DNA of 56,654 nt from Tardiphaga robiniae (GTDB lineage Bacteria; Pseudomonadota; Alphaproteobacteria; Rhizobiales; Xanthobacteraceae), in contig NZ_LVYV01000015.1 in the NCBI RefSeq assembly GCF_001618955.1, positions 1-56,654 on the forward strand, given 5' to 3'. A model generated the notes under the pieces. The model was given only the letters and a program-made list of their open reading frames with translations. It ran no database searches and was not told the origin of the DNA. Shown piece by piece: positions 1-9,547 of the stretch. The translations under genes and the position numbers were made by a program. Positions within the stretch are counted from its first letter, which is position 1, and each line of letters opens with the position of its first letter.

Positions 1-338
1 GGACGACCAGGTCAAAACGCGTTCGGCTTACTCGCTTGAGGCACCCTGTCCCTTCGCCTTGGGACTGTAATTTTGGTGATCGGATCGTTCGCCATGGCGA
101 AGCGCAAGCAACCGAAAAAACACCGCAGGCGGAACGCTGGGCAATCGCTCGGCGCCTCCGAAAGCCCTGATGCACTCAATTGCGGAAGACCGCATCAGCA
201 TCAGGCCCAAGGGTGCAACGGGCACCCGGCGTTCCGCACGCCCTCTCACAAGGGGGCGGGAATGCAAGCGACGACGGCGCCCCCGCGCCGCAAACAATGG
301 GGGCGATGACGCATGTCTGATGGGCAGTGGCTGTTTGA
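1..338 (-). repeat. Long dispersed repeat, copy 1 (cut by window edge)
   Basis: This stretch is a near-identical reverse complement of 36917-37255. The match runs from the first base of the window to the block ctgtttga at 331-338, where similarity stops sharply. Small differences between the copies include insertions and deletions of one and two bases, for example near 178 and near 90. No reading frame is therefore preserved, and the short open frames here look accidental. The left end is cut by the window. It is probably a non-coding family repeat of this genus, but I cannot name it. Confidence 0.85.
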
Positions 339-369
339 AATTTACATAGGTGATGGCGCCCAAGCGCCA

Positions 370-549
370 AAGGAATCCCTCCCCCTAGCGTAGCGCAGTG
401 GGGAGGGTCGGCCAAACGAGACGATGCGTAGCATCGACGAAGTGGAGGCCGGGGTGGGGTGTCTCCGCGAACTCGACGCGTGCGGCACCACCCCCACCCG
501 ACCGGCCTATCGGCCGGCCACCCTCCCCACGCAAACGCGGGGGAGGGAT
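370..549. repeat. Composite palindromic repeat (ccctcccc ... ggggaggg)
   Basis: This is an intergenic, GC-rich, hairpin-forming element of about 180 bases. It opens with ccctccccctagcg and closes with cgcgggggaggga. Inside are further inverted pairs, such as gatgcgtagcatc, and a ccggggtggggtg arm facing cacccccacccgaccgg. It lies just downstream of the degP stop codon on the minus strand, where it may terminate or stabilise the transcript. The 52389-52557 gap has a similar architecture. Elements of this BIME-like kind are common in Bradyrhizobium-type genomes. Confidence 0.7.
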
Positions 550-560
550 AAGGACCGCCC

Positions 561-2099
561 CTACTGCACGCTCAATGCAACGAAGCGCAGCTCGCCTTCG
601 GCATTCGACACCAGCAGCAGGACCGACTTCTTGCCGTCCTTCTTCAAGGCATCGACGCGCTTCTTGACGTCGGCGGCATTGGTGACCGCTTCCTGCGCGA
701 CCTCGACGATGACGTCGCCGGCAGTCAGGCGCTTCTCGGCGGCGTCAGAGCCGGCATCGACGCCGGTTACGATGACACCCTTCACGCTGTCCTTGATCTT
801 GTACTTGGTGCGCAGGTCCTTGCTGAGGCCGGTGAGGTCGAGGCCCAGCGCCTTCTGCGTCGCCGGCTTCTCGGCTTCCGGCGTGGCCTTGATCGAGGCC
901 TGCACCGGCTTGTCATCCTCGAGACGTCCGAGGGTGACCTGCTTGGTCTCTTCCTTGCCCTTGCGAATGATCAGCACATTGACCGCCTTTCCGACGGCGG
1001 TGCCGGCAACGATGCGCGACAGGTCCTTCGGCTCCTTGACGTCGCGGCCATCGAACTTGATCACCACGTCGCCGGGCTCGAGACCGGCAGGCTTGGCCGG
1101 TCCCTTGTCGTCGACGCCAGCGATCAGCGCACCGCGGGCGGGCTTGATGTTCAGGCTCTCGGCGATCTCGTCGGTGACCGGCTGGATCCGCACGCCGAGC
1201 CAGCCGCGGCGGACTTCCTTGTATTCGCGGAGCTGCTCGATGACGCCGACCACAGTCTTCGACGGCACGGCGAAGCCGAGTCCGATGGAGCCGCCGGTGG
1301 GCGAGATGATCAGCGTGTTCACGCCAACCACTTCGCCCTCGAGGTTGAACAGCGGACCGCCCGAATTACCGCGATTGATCGAGGCGTCGGTCTGGATGTA
1401 GCTGTCATAGGGGCTGTTGTTGCTGATCTCGCGGTTACGCGCCGAGACAATGCCCGCAGTAACGCTGCCGCCGAGCGAGAACGGATTGCCGATGGCGATT
1501 ACCCATTCGCCGAGGCGCAGCTTTTCACTGTCGCCGAACTTCACGGCAACCACCGGCTTCACCGGGGTGAACTTCAGCACGGCCAGATCGGTCTTCTTGT
1601 CGACGCCGACCAGCTCCGCCTTGATCTTGGTACCGTCATTCATGATGACGGTGATCTCGTCGGCACCATCGATGACATGGTTGTTCGTGACCACGACACC
1701 CGAGGTGTCGATGATGAAACCGGAGCCCAGCGAATTGGTCTTGCGCGGCTGCAGGCCGCCATTCTTGTCGCCGCCAGGGCGCCCGCCCCGGTTCTTGAAG
1801 AAGTCGTCGAAGAACTCCTCGAACGGCGAGCCTGGCGGCAGTTGCGGCATTGCCCCGCGGCCACCGCCCTCCCCCTTGTCGCTGTTCTTCGCCTCGACAG
1901 TCGAGGTGGTCGAGATATTGACCACGGAATCGATCACCTTCTCGGCAACGTCGGCGATGCCATCCGGTCCGCGGGCCGAGGCCGGCGCGGAAAATGTGGC
2001 GACCGCGGCGCCAAAACAAAGCGCCGTCAGCAGCGGACGCAGGCCGCTATACGATGCGCGGCGCGAAACGGAGCTCAGAGAGGGATGAGCGATGGACAT
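561..2099 (-). CDS. degP: DegP/MucD-like periplasmic serine protease (Do family)
   Basis: This is a 512-residue HtrA-family ATP-independent protease and chaperone that removes misfolded envelope proteins. An N-terminal Sec signal (hydrophobic stretch about residues 21-38, Ala-Ser-Ala-type cleavage site near 40-43) sends it to the periplasm. The trypsin-like domain has the complete triad: His141 in NNHVIDGADE, Asp171 in KKTDLAVLK and Ser246 in GNSGGPLFN. Two PDZ domains follow, at about 300-390 and 410-505. I chose the start at 2099 rather than an in-frame ATG 87 bases upstream because it gives a clean signal peptide and follows a GGAG. It sits downstream of hflKC and the DUF2065 gene, a conserved envelope-quality-control group in Rhizobiales. 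Confidence 0.95.
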   Translation of the reverse strand: MSIAHPSLSSVSRRASYSGLRPLLTALCFGAAVATFSAPASARGPDGIADVAEKVIDSVVNISTTSTVEAKNSDKGEGGGRGAMPQLPPGSPFEEFFDDFFKNRGGRPGGDKNGGLQPRKTNSLGSGFIIDTSGVVVTNNHVIDGADEITVIMNDGTKIKAELVGVDKKTDLAVLKFTPVKPVVAVKFGDSEKLRLGEWVIAIGNPFSLGGSVTAGIVSARNREISNNSPYDSYIQTDASINRGNSGGPLFNLEGEVVGVNTLIISPTGGSIGLGFAVPSKTVVGVIEQLREYKEVRRGWLGVRIQPVTDEIAESLNIKPARGALIAGVDDKGPAKPAGLEPGDVVIKFDGRDVKEPKDLSRIVAGTAVGKAVNVLIIRKGKEETKQVTLGRLEDDKPVQASIKATPEAEKPATQKALGLDLTGLSKDLRTKYKIKDSVKGVIVTGVDAGSDAAEKRLTAGDVIVEVAQEAVTNAADVKKRVDALKKDGKKSVLLLVSNAEGELRFVALSVQ

Positions 2100-2297
2100 G
2101 TCGGAAACGTCTCCAAAAGAGAGTCGGCAAATTTGACTGAGAGTGCGCCCGAACGGCGACATCGCGCAAGCCTTCGCGCGGGCCATCCGGCTGGCCCATC
2201 TGGGACGTGGATTGCGGCGGAATGCGGACGCAGGGGTGCACGATCGCGTTGATCGGGAAGAGCTTTTTCGGACGCCCGGAGAGATTACGAGCCGCCG

Positions 2298-2498
2298 CTA
2301 GCGCCGGATCGCCCAGATCAGGATCAGGCCGCCGACGGCCGAGACCAGACCGGCAATGCGCAGGATGTTGTCAGGGCTTTGCAGCGCGCTCTTCATCGCG
2401 CGGCGCATCCATCCGGGAAATGCCAGGAACAGGATGCCTTCGAATACGAACAGGATTCCGATGCCGATGAGGAAGTCGGCAAACGCTATGGACCTCAT
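2298..2498 (-). CDS. DUF2065 small inner-membrane protein
   Basis: This 66-residue protein has two hydrophobic helices, at about residues 7-27 and 45-62, separated by a basic loop (PGWMRRAMK). Length, pattern and position between hflC and degP fit the DUF2065 family, a membrane peptide of unknown function that often travels with hflK/hflC. The gene is separated from hflC by a probable terminator (2566-2602), so it may have its own promoter and be cotranscribed with degP about 200 bases downstream. A role with the HflKC-FtsH or DegP systems is only inferred from position. Confidence 0.85.
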   Translation of the reverse strand: MRSIAFADFLIGIGILFVFEGILFLAFPGWMRRAMKSALQSPDNILRIAGLVSAVGGLILIWAIRR

Positions 2499-2565
2499 CC
2501 GACTTCAACTCCCGAACCTTCGCACCCTGGCCGCAGTTTCTTGGCAGTTTTCTTGGCGCTTTTCT

Positions 2566-2602
2566 GAAAACAAATGAGGCGCACCACGATGGCGCGCCTC
2601 AT
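2566..2602 (-). terminator. Rho-independent terminator after hflC
   Basis: On the minus strand, a nine-base stem atgaggcgc pairs with gcgcctcat (2574-2602) and is followed by ttgtttt. It lies between the hflC stop (2666) and the DUF2065 start (2498). It should end or attenuate the thyA-folA-hflKC transcript before DUF2065-degP. Confidence 0.75.
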
Positions 2603-2665
2603 CCTTAGATCAGAGTGGCAGCGAACGCAAAACAGGTATCCGCGTAAGCTTAATTGACGACGCCG

Positions 2666-3559
2666 TTACTGCGGCTTTGCCGCGGGGGGCTTTCCCGACG
2701 GATTGGCGAAGAAGCGGAAGAACTCCGAATCCGGCCGCAGCAGGAAGCGGGTATCGTTGCTCTTCAATCCGTTCTCGTAAGCCGTCATCGAGCGATAGAA
2801 CGCGAAGAACTCCGGATCCTGGCCGTAAGATTCGGCGAACAGACGGTTGCGCTCGCCGTCACCGGCACCGCGCGTCTGTTCAGCCGTCGAGTTCGCATCG
2901 GCGATAATGACTGTTGCTTCACGATCGGCCTTGGAGCGAATCTCCTGCGCCTTCTGGCCACCGCCCGCGCGGAATTCAGCAGCTTCCCGCTGACGCTCGG
3001 TCTGCATCCGCTGATACACCGCCTGGCTGTTCGCCTCCGGCAGATCGGCGCGGCGGATACGAACATCGACGACGGAGATGCCGTAACCATCGGCTTCCTT
3101 GTCGAGCTGATCGCGGATCTTGTTCATCAGGCCTTCACGGTCGTCGCGAACGATCTGGATGAAGGTGACCTCGCCGAGCACACGGCGCATGGCCGCGTTG
3201 AGCAGCGTGGTCAACTGGATGTTCGCCGCCTGGATCGACCCGATGCTCTGGTAGAAGCGCAACGCGTTCTTGATCTTGTAGCGGGCGAAGGCATCGACCA
3301 CCAGACGACGCTGGTCGTTGGCGATGATTTCCTGAGCCGGGTTTTCCAGATCGAGGATACGCTTGTCGATCGAGATAACACTGTCGATGAACGGAATCTT
3401 GAAGTTCAGACCCGGTTCGGTGACCACGCGGACGGGCTCGCCGAGTCGCACCACGAGGGCCTGTTCAGTCTGGCGCACCGTATAGATCGAGCCAAAGCCC
3501 ACGATGACCAGCACCAGCACTACAATCAGTGCAACGATACCTGAGATGCCGGTTTTCAT
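2666..3559 (-). CDS. hflC: HflC, SPFH/band-7 subunit of the HflKC complex
   Basis: This 297-residue protein is anchored by one N-terminal membrane helix (about residues 6-26), followed by a periplasmic band-7/SPFH domain (about 28-200) and a helical tail. The stretch EQALVVRLGEP and the charged region rich in Arg, Glu and Ala near 190-240 are typical of HflC. HflK and HflC assemble into a large membrane cage around FtsH and modulate its proteolysis. Its ATG overlaps the hflK stop codon by four bases (3556-3559), so the two subunits are translationally coupled. The C-terminus is rich in Pro, Ala and Lys, as in other alphaproteobacterial HflC. Confidence 0.95.
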   Translation of the reverse strand: MKTGISGIVALIVVLVLVIVGFGSIYTVRQTEQALVVRLGEPVRVVTEPGLNFKIPFIDSVISIDKRILDLENPAQEIIANDQRRLVVDAFARYKIKNALRFYQSIGSIQAANIQLTTLLNAAMRRVLGEVTFIQIVRDDREGLMNKIRDQLDKEADGYGISVVDVRIRRADLPEANSQAVYQRMQTERQREAAEFRAGGGQKAQEIRSKADREATVIIADANSTAEQTRGAGDGERNRLFAESYGQDPEFFAFYRSMTAYENGLKSNDTRFLLRPDSEFFRFFANPSGKPPAAKPQ

Positions 3560-4710
3560 CGGGTGCTCCCGCTCTGCTGAGGCTGACCAGATGGCGCCGG
3601 AGGCTGACGCCGCGGCGTCAGTTCATTCAAGGGAAGATAAGGCACGACGCCTTGCGAAGCACCCGCGCCCTGGCCGCTGTCATAGACCAGCTTCTCGGCA
3701 CCGCCGAGGATCCGCTCCATGGTTTCGAGATAGATACGCTGACGGGTTACGTCAGGCGCCTTCTTGTACTCGTCATAGACTTTCAGGAAGCGCGCGCTCT
3801 GGCCCTTGGCTTCGGCGATCGCCTGTTCGCGATAGCCTTCGGCGACCTGCAGGATCTGCGCAGCGCGACCGCGCGCATCGGGCACGACACGGTTGGTGTA
3901 GGTCTGGGCTTCGTTCTGCAGACGCTGGGCGTCGGCCTGTGCCGCCTGCACGTCACGGAACGCATCGATCACCTGGGCAGGCGGATCGACCTTCTGCAAC
4001 TGGACCTGCTGGATCAGGACGCCGGCGCTATAGCCGTCGAGCGTCTTCTGCATCAGTTCCTGCACCTGGGTTTCGGTGGTGGTGCGTGCGCCGGTGAGGA
4101 TCGGCTGAATGTTGGCGCGGCCAACGACTTCACGCATCACGCTCTCGGCCACCGCTTTCACGGTGCCTTCGGGGTTCTGGATGTTGAACAGGAAGTTGCC
4201 GACACCGTCGGGCTTGATGCGCCACAACACGGTGAAGTCGACATCGACGATGTTTTCGTCGCCGGTGAGCATCAGGCTTTCTTCCGGCACATCGCGGATG
4301 CTGCGGCCGCGGCGACCGGTGTCTTCCATGATCGACATGCCGACCGACAGCGTCGATACGCGCAGCGCCTTCGGCAACAGCACGGTCTCGATCGGATATG
4401 GCAGATGATAGTTCAGGCCGGGCTGCACGGTACGCACATGCTTGCCAAACCGAAGGACGACACCGAGCTCTTCGGACTGCACGCGGAAGAAACCGGACAG
4501 ACCCCAGATCACGAGCGCCACGACGAGCACCAGCGCGATGCCCATGCCGCTGACGAAGCCGCCGGGCAACATCGACTGCAAGCGGTCCTGCCCCTTGCGC
4601 AGCAAATCCTCAAGATCAGGCGGCTTCGGTCCGGACGATTGCGGACCAGAACCCCAAGGTCCCTTCGGACCAGAGCCCCATGGGCCTCCGCCTTGATTCT
4701 TCCACGGCAT
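3556..4710 (-). CDS. hflK: HflK, SPFH/band-7 subunit of the HflKC complex
   Basis: This 384-residue partner of HflC has the usual Gly/Pro/Trp-rich cytoplasmic N-terminus (residues 1-30), a single membrane helix at about 53-73, and a band-7 domain from about 76 (VQSEELGVVLRFG) to 270. A coiled region rich in Ala, Gln and Arg (270-345) and a Pro/Gln-rich tail follow. The complex sits in the inner membrane and regulates FtsH. The gene is preceded by folA with a gap of about 150 bases and overlaps hflC by four bases. Confidence 0.95.
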   Translation of the reverse strand: MPWKNQGGGPWGSGPKGPWGSGPQSSGPKPPDLEDLLRKGQDRLQSMLPGGFVSGMGIALVLVVALVIWGLSGFFRVQSEELGVVLRFGKHVRTVQPGLNYHLPYPIETVLLPKALRVSTLSVGMSIMEDTGRRGRSIRDVPEESLMLTGDENIVDVDFTVLWRIKPDGVGNFLFNIQNPEGTVKAVAESVMREVVGRANIQPILTGARTTTETQVQELMQKTLDGYSAGVLIQQVQLQKVDPPAQVIDAFRDVQAAQADAQRLQNEAQTYTNRVVPDARGRAAQILQVAEGYREQAIAEAKGQSARFLKVYDEYKKAPDVTRQRIYLETMERILGGAEKLVYDSGQGAGASQGVVPYLPLNELTPRRQPPAPSGQPQQSGSTR

Positions 4711-4863
4711 TCAACACTCTCCTCTGCGCGGCCGGACATACCGGTCTCGCCACGTCTGCGTGGCTTTATAGGGGACGACCCCAGCTCTTACAACGCGGGG
4801 TTCTTGATCGCTGGAGCTATGCCCGAGGCCGCGAAAGTCAATGTTAACGGGCGGAAAACGCAG

Positions 4864-5397
4864 TTAACGAGGCGCTCTCCGGCAATATGTCACATAGGAG
4901 AAATCGACGCTGTCCTCGCCCGCCGCGGCATTCCTGACGCGTGCCACTTCTTCCCACACAGTGAGATCGACTGGCGGCATAAAGGTATCGCCGGTTGGCT
5001 GCGCGTGAACTTCGGTGACTTCGAGGCGGTCGGCGATCCCCATCCATTGGGCATAGATCTCGGCGCCGCCGATCACGGCAATCTCAGTGACCAAACGCCG
5101 CAGCGCATCGCCAGTCGCCACCGCGCGTGCATCGGCCAGCGACGTGGTGACTACGGCTCCCGCGGCCTGATAGCCCGCATTGCGTGTGATGACGATATTG
5201 GTGCGTCCCGGCAGCGGTTTGAGCAATGACTCGAACGTCTTCCGGCCCATCACAATCGGCTTGCCCATCGTCAGCGCCTTGAGGCGCTGCATGTCCGACT
5301 TCAGCCGCCATGGAATAGCACTGCCCTGCCCGATCACGCCGTTCTCGGCGACGGCATAGACGAGCACGATCTGAGGGACAGCCGTCGTTGAGCTCAC
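4864..5397 (-). CDS. folA: Dihydrofolate reductase
   Basis: This 177-residue type I dihydrofolate reductase converts dihydrofolate to tetrahydrofolate with NADPH, recycling the dihydrofolate made by the neighbouring thymidylate synthase. Visible hallmarks are the N-terminal strand ending [10 protein letters not shown] with the substrate-binding acid Asp35 in [18 protein letters not shown], and the NADPH-binding [12 protein letters not shown] set the start at the GTG at 5397, although the frame is open for almost 400 bases upstream. That GTG shares bases with the thyA TGA, giving tight translational coupling, and the protein has the normal family length. Confidence 0.93.
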   Translation of the reverse strand: MSSTTAVPQIVLVYAVAENGVIGQGSAIPWRLKSDMQRLKALTMGKPIVMGRKTFESLLKPLPGRTNIVITRNAGYQAAGAVVTTSLADARAVATGDALRRLVTEIAVIGGAEIYAQWMGIADRLEVTEVHAQPTGDTFMPPVDLTVWEEVARVRNAAAGEDSVDFSYVTYCRRAPR

Positions 5398-6188
5398 ACC
5401 GCAACCTCGGCCTTGATATGCGGATGCGGATCGTAGCCTTCGAGGGTGAAGTCCTCGTAGCGGAACGCGAAAATGTCCTTCACGTTCGGATTGATCTTCA
5501 TCACCGGCAGCGCGCGTGTCGGCCGCGTCAGTTGCAGCCGCGCCTGTTCCAGATGGTTGGAATAGAGATGCGCGTCGCCGAGCGTATGGATGAAATCGCC
5601 GGCCTTCAGGCCCGTCACCTGCGCGATCATCATCGTCAGCAGCGCGTAAGACGCAATATTGAAAGGCACGCCCAGAAAGACATCCGCAGAGCGCTGATAG
5701 AGCTGGCAGGACAGCTTGCCGTTGGCGACGTAGAACTGGAACAGGCAATGGCACGGCGGCAGCGCCATCTTGTCGATCTCGGCGGGATTCCACGCCGTCA
5801 CGATCAGCCGGCGCGAGTTCGGATTGCGCTTGATCATGTCAATCACATTGGCGATCTGGTCGATGCTGCGTCCGTCGGGCGCCGGCCATGAGCGCCACTG
5901 CGATCCATAGACCGGACCGAGATCGCCATTGGCGTCCGCCCATTCATCCCAGATCGAGACGCCGTGGTCCTTGAGATATTTGATATTGGTATCGCCTGCC
6001 AAAAACCACAACAGCTCGTGGATGATCGCCTTGAGCGACAACTTCTTGGTGGTCAGGACGGGGAAGCCATCGCCGAGCTTGAAGCGCATCTGATGGCCGA
6101 ACACCGACAGCGTGCCTGTGCCGGTGCGGTCGTGCTTCTCGGCACCGTCGCTCAGGATTCGCTCTAGCAGGTCGTGATACTGGTTCAT
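5394..6188 (-). CDS. thyA: Thymidylate synthase (ThyA)
   Basis: This 264-residue protein has exactly the length of the classical enterobacterial enzyme. It methylates dUMP to dTMP with methylenetetrahydrofolate. The catalytic cysteine is Cys146 in [10 protein letters not shown]. Other family blocks are [12 protein letters not shown] near the N-terminus, [28 protein letters not shown] and the C-terminal IKAEVAV. It forms a coupled pair with folA through a four-base overlap. A classical thyA implies that flavin-dependent thyX is not needed. Confidence 0.97.
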   Translation of the reverse strand: MNQYHDLLERILSDGAEKHDRTGTGTLSVFGHQMRFKLGDGFPVLTTKKLSLKAIIHELLWFLAGDTNIKYLKDHGVSIWDEWADANGDLGPVYGSQWRSWPAPDGRSIDQIANVIDMIKRNPNSRRLIVTAWNPAEIDKMALPPCHCLFQFYVANGKLSCQLYQRSADVFLGVPFNIASYALLTMMIAQVTGLKAGDFIHTLGDAHLYSNHLEQARLQLTRPTRALPVMKINPNVKDIFAFRYEDFTLEGYDPHPHIKAEVAV

Positions 6189-6297
6189 GGTCGGTCTTGC
6201 GGGCTCGTGAGCGGGCGAACTTATCGCCTCGGCCGATGGTCGGACACGCCGATTCCCGGATTATACCCGGAAAAGTGTGTCCCTGCCCGGCAAACGA

Positions 6298-6330
6298 CAA
6301 GGGCCGGATCCCCTGGGGATCCAGCCCTTG
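6298..6330 (-). terminator. Inverted repeat downstream of tctC
   Basis: A near-perfect hairpin, caagggctggatcc pairing with ggatccggcccttg on the minus strand, lies about 27 bases after the tctC stop codon. The sequence after it (tcgtttg) is only weakly T-rich. It is a likely terminator or 3-prime stabiliser for the tricarboxylate transporter operon, separating it from thyA. Confidence 0.65.
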
Positions 6331-6356
6331 AAATCAACCGGTTAGCCGGTTCCCGA

Positions 6357-7340
6357 TCACATCGCCGGCTTCAATACCGCCGACCACTTGGCAACCTCGC
6401 TCTTCACCAGCTCACCGAGCGCAGCCTGGGTCCGGGCTTCCGGCTTCGGAATGTCCGAGCCGAGATCGAGCAGACGCTTCTTGACGTTCTCGTCGTCCAG
6501 CGCCTTGGCGGCGGCGGCGTTCAGCTTGGCAGTGATCGCCGCAGGCGTGCCCTTGGGCGCGAAGATCGCGTTCCAGGCAGAGGCCTGATACTTCGGCAGA
6601 CCGGCTTCGGTGGTGGTCGGGACGTCTGGCAGCGACGGGTTACGATCGGGCGTCGCGATCGCATACGCCTTGATGGTGCCGCCCTTGATCTGCGGAACGG
6701 CATTGACGATCTGGTCGCACATATAGTCGACCTGACCACCGACCAGCGCGTTCATCGCCGGACCAGTGCCATTGAACGGCACACCGGTCGGCTTGATATC
6801 CAGAACCGAGCTCAGCAATTCGCAGGACGAATACGACACAGAACCGACGCCGGCATGGGCCATGTTCAACTTGTCGCTGTTGGCCTTCACATAGGTGACG
6901 AATTCCTTGAGATCCTTCGGCGCGAAATCCTTCCTCGCCAGGATCAGAATTGGCGTGCCGGCCAGCAGCGCGACGGGCTCGAAATCCTTCTCAGGGTGAT
7001 AAGCGAGCTTCGGATAGAGCGGCACGGCCGCAGCATGGGTGCCCATGTGGCCGGTGATGATGGTGTAACCATCATTGGCCGCACGCGCCGCACGCGTCGC
7101 GCCGGTCGTGCCACCAGCGCCGACGACGTTCTCGATGATGATCTGCTGGCCGAGCGTCTTCGACATATCGGCAGCGACGATGCGCGCGATGACGTCGGTG
7201 GGGCCACCGGCCGCGAACGGCACGATCATGGTGATGTTGCGCGTCGGGTATTCCTGCGCCTGAACAGTGGTTGCCAGTGCGCCGAAGCCGGCGACGGCCG
7301 CCAGGCCACTGATCGCAACTCTGCGATTGAACAGCTTCAT
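6357..7340 (-). CDS. TTT-family periplasmic solute-binding protein (TctC/Bug)
   Basis: This 327-residue protein is the soluble receptor of a tripartite tricarboxylate transporter. It has a signal peptide with an Arg-Arg pair (FNRRVAISG), a hydrophobic core, and probable cleavage after VQA near residue 28. The mature part begins EYPTRNITMIVPFAAGG, followed by DVIAR, the typical Bug ligand-loop region. The start at 7340 has a strong GGAGG about eight bases upstream; a longer in-frame start lacks this. It is the last gene of tctB-tctA-tctC. Substrates of Bug proteins vary (citrate, other carboxylates, aromatic acids), and nothing here fixes the ligand. Confidence 0.93.
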   Translation of the reverse strand: MKLFNRRVAISGLAAVAGFGALATTVQAQEYPTRNITMIVPFAAGGPTDVIARIVAADMSKTLGQQIIIENVVGAGGTTGATRAARAANDGYTIITGHMGTHAAAVPLYPKLAYHPEKDFEPVALLAGTPILILARKDFAPKDLKEFVTYVKANSDKLNMAHAGVGSVSYSSCELLSSVLDIKPTGVPFNGTGPAMNALVGGQVDYMCDQIVNAVPQIKGGTIKAYAIATPDRNPSLPDVPTTTEAGLPKYQASAWNAIFAPKGTPAAITAKLNAAAAKALDDENVKKRLLDLGSDIPKPEARTQAALGELVKSEVAKWSAVLKPAM

Positions 7341-7402
7341 TTGGTTTCCTCCGAAAATGTTTTTGCCGCGAAAATAACGACAGTCGCGGGACTGAATACA
7401 AG

Positions 7403-7437
7403 CCACGGCCCGAAGTCTATTCGACTTCGGGCCGTGG
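7403..7437 (-). promoter_or_regulatory. Perfect hairpin between tctA and tctC
   Basis: The arms ccacggcccgaagtc (7403-7417) and gacttcgggccgtgg (7423-7437) are perfectly complementary over 15 bases around a five-base loop. The hairpin lies 30 bases after the tctA stop and about 60 bases before tctC. It has no T tract, so it is more likely an mRNA-stabilising or partial attenuation structure than a full terminator. It would allow tctC to be made in excess of the membrane subunits. Confidence 0.7.
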
Positions 7438-7467
7438 CGTAACGACGCAGACGCGTGGAGAGATTCG

Positions 7468-9033
7468 TCAGCTCTCAGATTCGACGAAGACTTCGTCGCG
7501 TTTCTTTCGCAGTGCGGGAAGCAGAGCGAGGACCAGCAGGAACGCCGAGATTGCCATCAGGCTGGCCGACAACGGACGGGTGAAAAATACCGTCGCGTCG
7601 CCACGCGAGATCAACAGCGCACGACGCAGGTTCTCTTCCATCAGCGGCCCGAGCACCATGCCGAGCAGCAATGGAGCCGGTTCGAAGTCGTGCTTAATCA
7701 GCCAGTAGCCGAGCAAACCGAACACGCCTGCGAGCACCACGTCCATCGGCGCGTTGTTCACCGAATAGATACCGATGCTGCAGAACACCACGATCGACGG
7801 GAACATGAGCCGATACGGCACGCGCAGCAGTCGGACCCAGATGCCGACCAGCGGCAGGTTGATCACGAGCAGCATCAGGTTGCCGATCCACATCGAGGCG
7901 ATCATACCCCAGACCAGTTCGGGCTGCTTCTGCATGACCTGCGGACCGGGCACGATGCCATGAATGGTCATCGCGCCGACCATCAGCGCCATCACCGCAT
8001 TGGGCGGAATGCCGAGCGTCAGCAGCGGAATGAACGATGTCTGCGCTGCAGCATTGTTCGCGCTTTCCGGTGCGGCAACGCCTTCGATGGCACCACGGCC
8101 AAACCGCTGCGGATGCTTGGACAGCTTTTTCTCAAGCGTATAAGCGGCGAAGGACGCGATAACCGCGCCGCCACCCGGCAGAATGCCGAGAATGGAGCCG
8201 AGCACCGTGCCGCGCAGAATTGCCGGCGCGGAGTCCTTCAAGTCCTTCTTGGTCGGCATCAGGCCCGTGACCTTCTGCTGCACCAGGTCGCGATCTTCTT
8301 CGCCACCGGCATCCAGATTGCGGATGATTTCAGCAAAGCCGAACAGGCCCATAGCGACCGTGGCAAAGCCCAGACCGTCGGCGAGTTCGGGAATGTTGAA
8401 CGACATACGCGATGCGCCGGTCTCGATGTCGGAGCCGACCATGGACAGCAGCAGACCGAACACGATCATCGCGATCGCCTTCAGCACCGAGCCCTTCGCG
8501 AGCACGACAGCGAAGATCAGGCCGAGCACCATCAGCGAGAAGTATTCGGCCGGGCCGAAGGCCAGAGCGAGCTTGGTGAGCGGCGCGCCGAGCACGGCGA
8601 TCAGCACTGTTGCAACGCAACCTGCGAAGAACGAACCGATCGCAGCAATGGCAAGCGCCGGACCTGCGCGGCCCTGCTTGGCCATCTGGAAACCGTCGAG
8701 CGCAGTGACAACGGAACCGGCTTCACCGGGAATATTAACGAGGATCGACGTAGTCGAACCACCGTACTGCGCGCCGTAATAGATGCCGGCGAGCATAATC
8801 AGCGCGCCGACCGGCGGCAGACCGAAAGTGATCGGCAGCAGCATGGCCACCGTGGCAATAGTGCCGATGCCCGGCAATACGCCAACCAGCGTACCAACCA
8901 GTGCGCCGATCAGACACAGCAGGATGTTGATCGGAATCGGAATCGACAATCCGCCCAAGAAAGGCGGCGCCCATTGCACGAACTGGAAAACGGTCGAGAA
9001 GCCAAGACCGAGATTTGAAAACAGATCACCCAT
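7468..9033 (-). CDS. tctA: TctA, large membrane subunit of TTT transporter
   Basis: This 521-residue polytopic protein has about 11-12 hydrophobic helices. Family blocks include [17 protein letters not shown] near residues 53-69, [18 protein letters not shown] near 87-104 and [20 protein letters not shown] in the second half; these pseudo-repeated glycine-proline loops are the TctA signature. It forms the secondary-transport channel driven by the ion gradient. It lies 13 bases after tctB in the same transcript. The C-terminus is short, charged and cytoplasmic. Confidence 0.95.
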   Translation of the reverse strand: MGDLFSNLGLGFSTVFQFVQWAPPFLGGLSIPIPINILLCLIGALVGTLVGVLPGIGTIATVAMLLPITFGLPPVGALIMLAGIYYGAQYGGSTTSILVNIPGEAGSVVTALDGFQMAKQGRAGPALAIAAIGSFFAGCVATVLIAVLGAPLTKLALAFGPAEYFSLMVLGLIFAVVLAKGSVLKAIAMIVFGLLLSMVGSDIETGASRMSFNIPELADGLGFATVAMGLFGFAEIIRNLDAGGEEDRDLVQQKVTGLMPTKKDLKDSAPAILRGTVLGSILGILPGGGAVIASFAAYTLEKKLSKHPQRFGRGAIEGVAAPESANNAAAQTSFIPLLTLGIPPNAVMALMVGAMTIHGIVPGPQVMQKQPELVWGMIASMWIGNLMLLVINLPLVGIWVRLLRVPYRLMFPSIVVFCSIGIYSVNNAPMDVVLAGVFGLLGYWLIKHDFEPAPLLLGMVLGPLMEENLRRALLISRGDATVFFTRPLSASLMAISAFLLVLALLPALRKKRDEVFVESES

Positions 9034-9046
9034 AGCGCCCTCGCCC

Positions 9047-9547
9047 TCAGCGGATCAGAAACGTCGGCCACATCTGCAGCGGCAGACCAAGCGCGTACGG
9101 AAATAGCAAAGCGCAGAACGCCGTGAGGCAAGCGCCGACGATGATCGTTTCCTTCCACTGCGTCTCGGCCGTGCCGAGCGCAGCGATCAGGAACGATGCC
9201 ATTGCAGAGAAGACCATGCCCATCGGACGAATGCAGAGCGCGAAGCACAGAATCGCCAGCGATACGAACAGCGGTCCGCGCCAAGCATAGACGGCGAGCC
9301 TTGGACCTTCCGTGAGCACACCGACGACCGTTACCGCTGCGCCGAGGGCCAGCAACAGAATACCGAACATCCGTGGCGCAGTGCCTGCGCCGAAGGAGAA
9401 GCCATGCATGCCCTGAAGATCACTGGAAGCCCACAGCGCGAAGGCTGCGATGGCCATCAATGCGATGCCGCCGATAAAGTCCTGAGGGCCTTTGACCCAG
9501 CTCGGTAAGATGGATTTCTCCGGCGCATGGCTCGGCGCATCACTCAT
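9047..9547 (-). CDS. tctB: TctB, small membrane subunit of TTT transporter
   Basis: This 166-residue protein has four predicted membrane helices and the N-terminal DFIGGIALMAIAAFALWAS region typical of TctB. It precedes tctA with a 13-base gap. An AGGGGA-type ribosome site sits about nine bases before the ATG. It is poorly conserved in sequence, as is normal for this subunit; identification rests on topology, length and position in the operon. Confidence 0.9.
   Translation of the reverse strand: MSDAPSHAPEKSILPSWVKGPQDFIGGIALMAIAAFALWASSDLQGMHGFSFGAGTAPRMFGILLLALGAAVTVVGVLTEGPRLAVYAWRGPLFVSLAILCFALCIRPMGMVFSAMASFLIAALGTAETQWKETIIVGACLTAFCALLFPYALGLPLQMWPTFLIR

Noticed and set aside
73-309. 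Open frame of 78 codons on the plus strand in the same repeat
   Set aside because: It is also broken in the other copy, and no ribosome site or family features are seen.
28-363. Open frame of 111 codons in the left-edge repeat
   Set aside because: The inverted copy at 36917-37255 has indels that destroy this frame, so it is not under coding selection.
424-1401. 325-codon plus-strand frame over degP
   Set aside because: It is antisense to the catalytic part of degP, whose triad and PDZ domains are intact. GC-rich DNA gives such shadow frames.
5398-5793. N-terminal extension of dihydrofolate reductase by about 130 residues
   Set aside because: It would lie entirely inside thyA in another frame; the GTG at 5397 gives the normal family length and overlaps the thyA stop.
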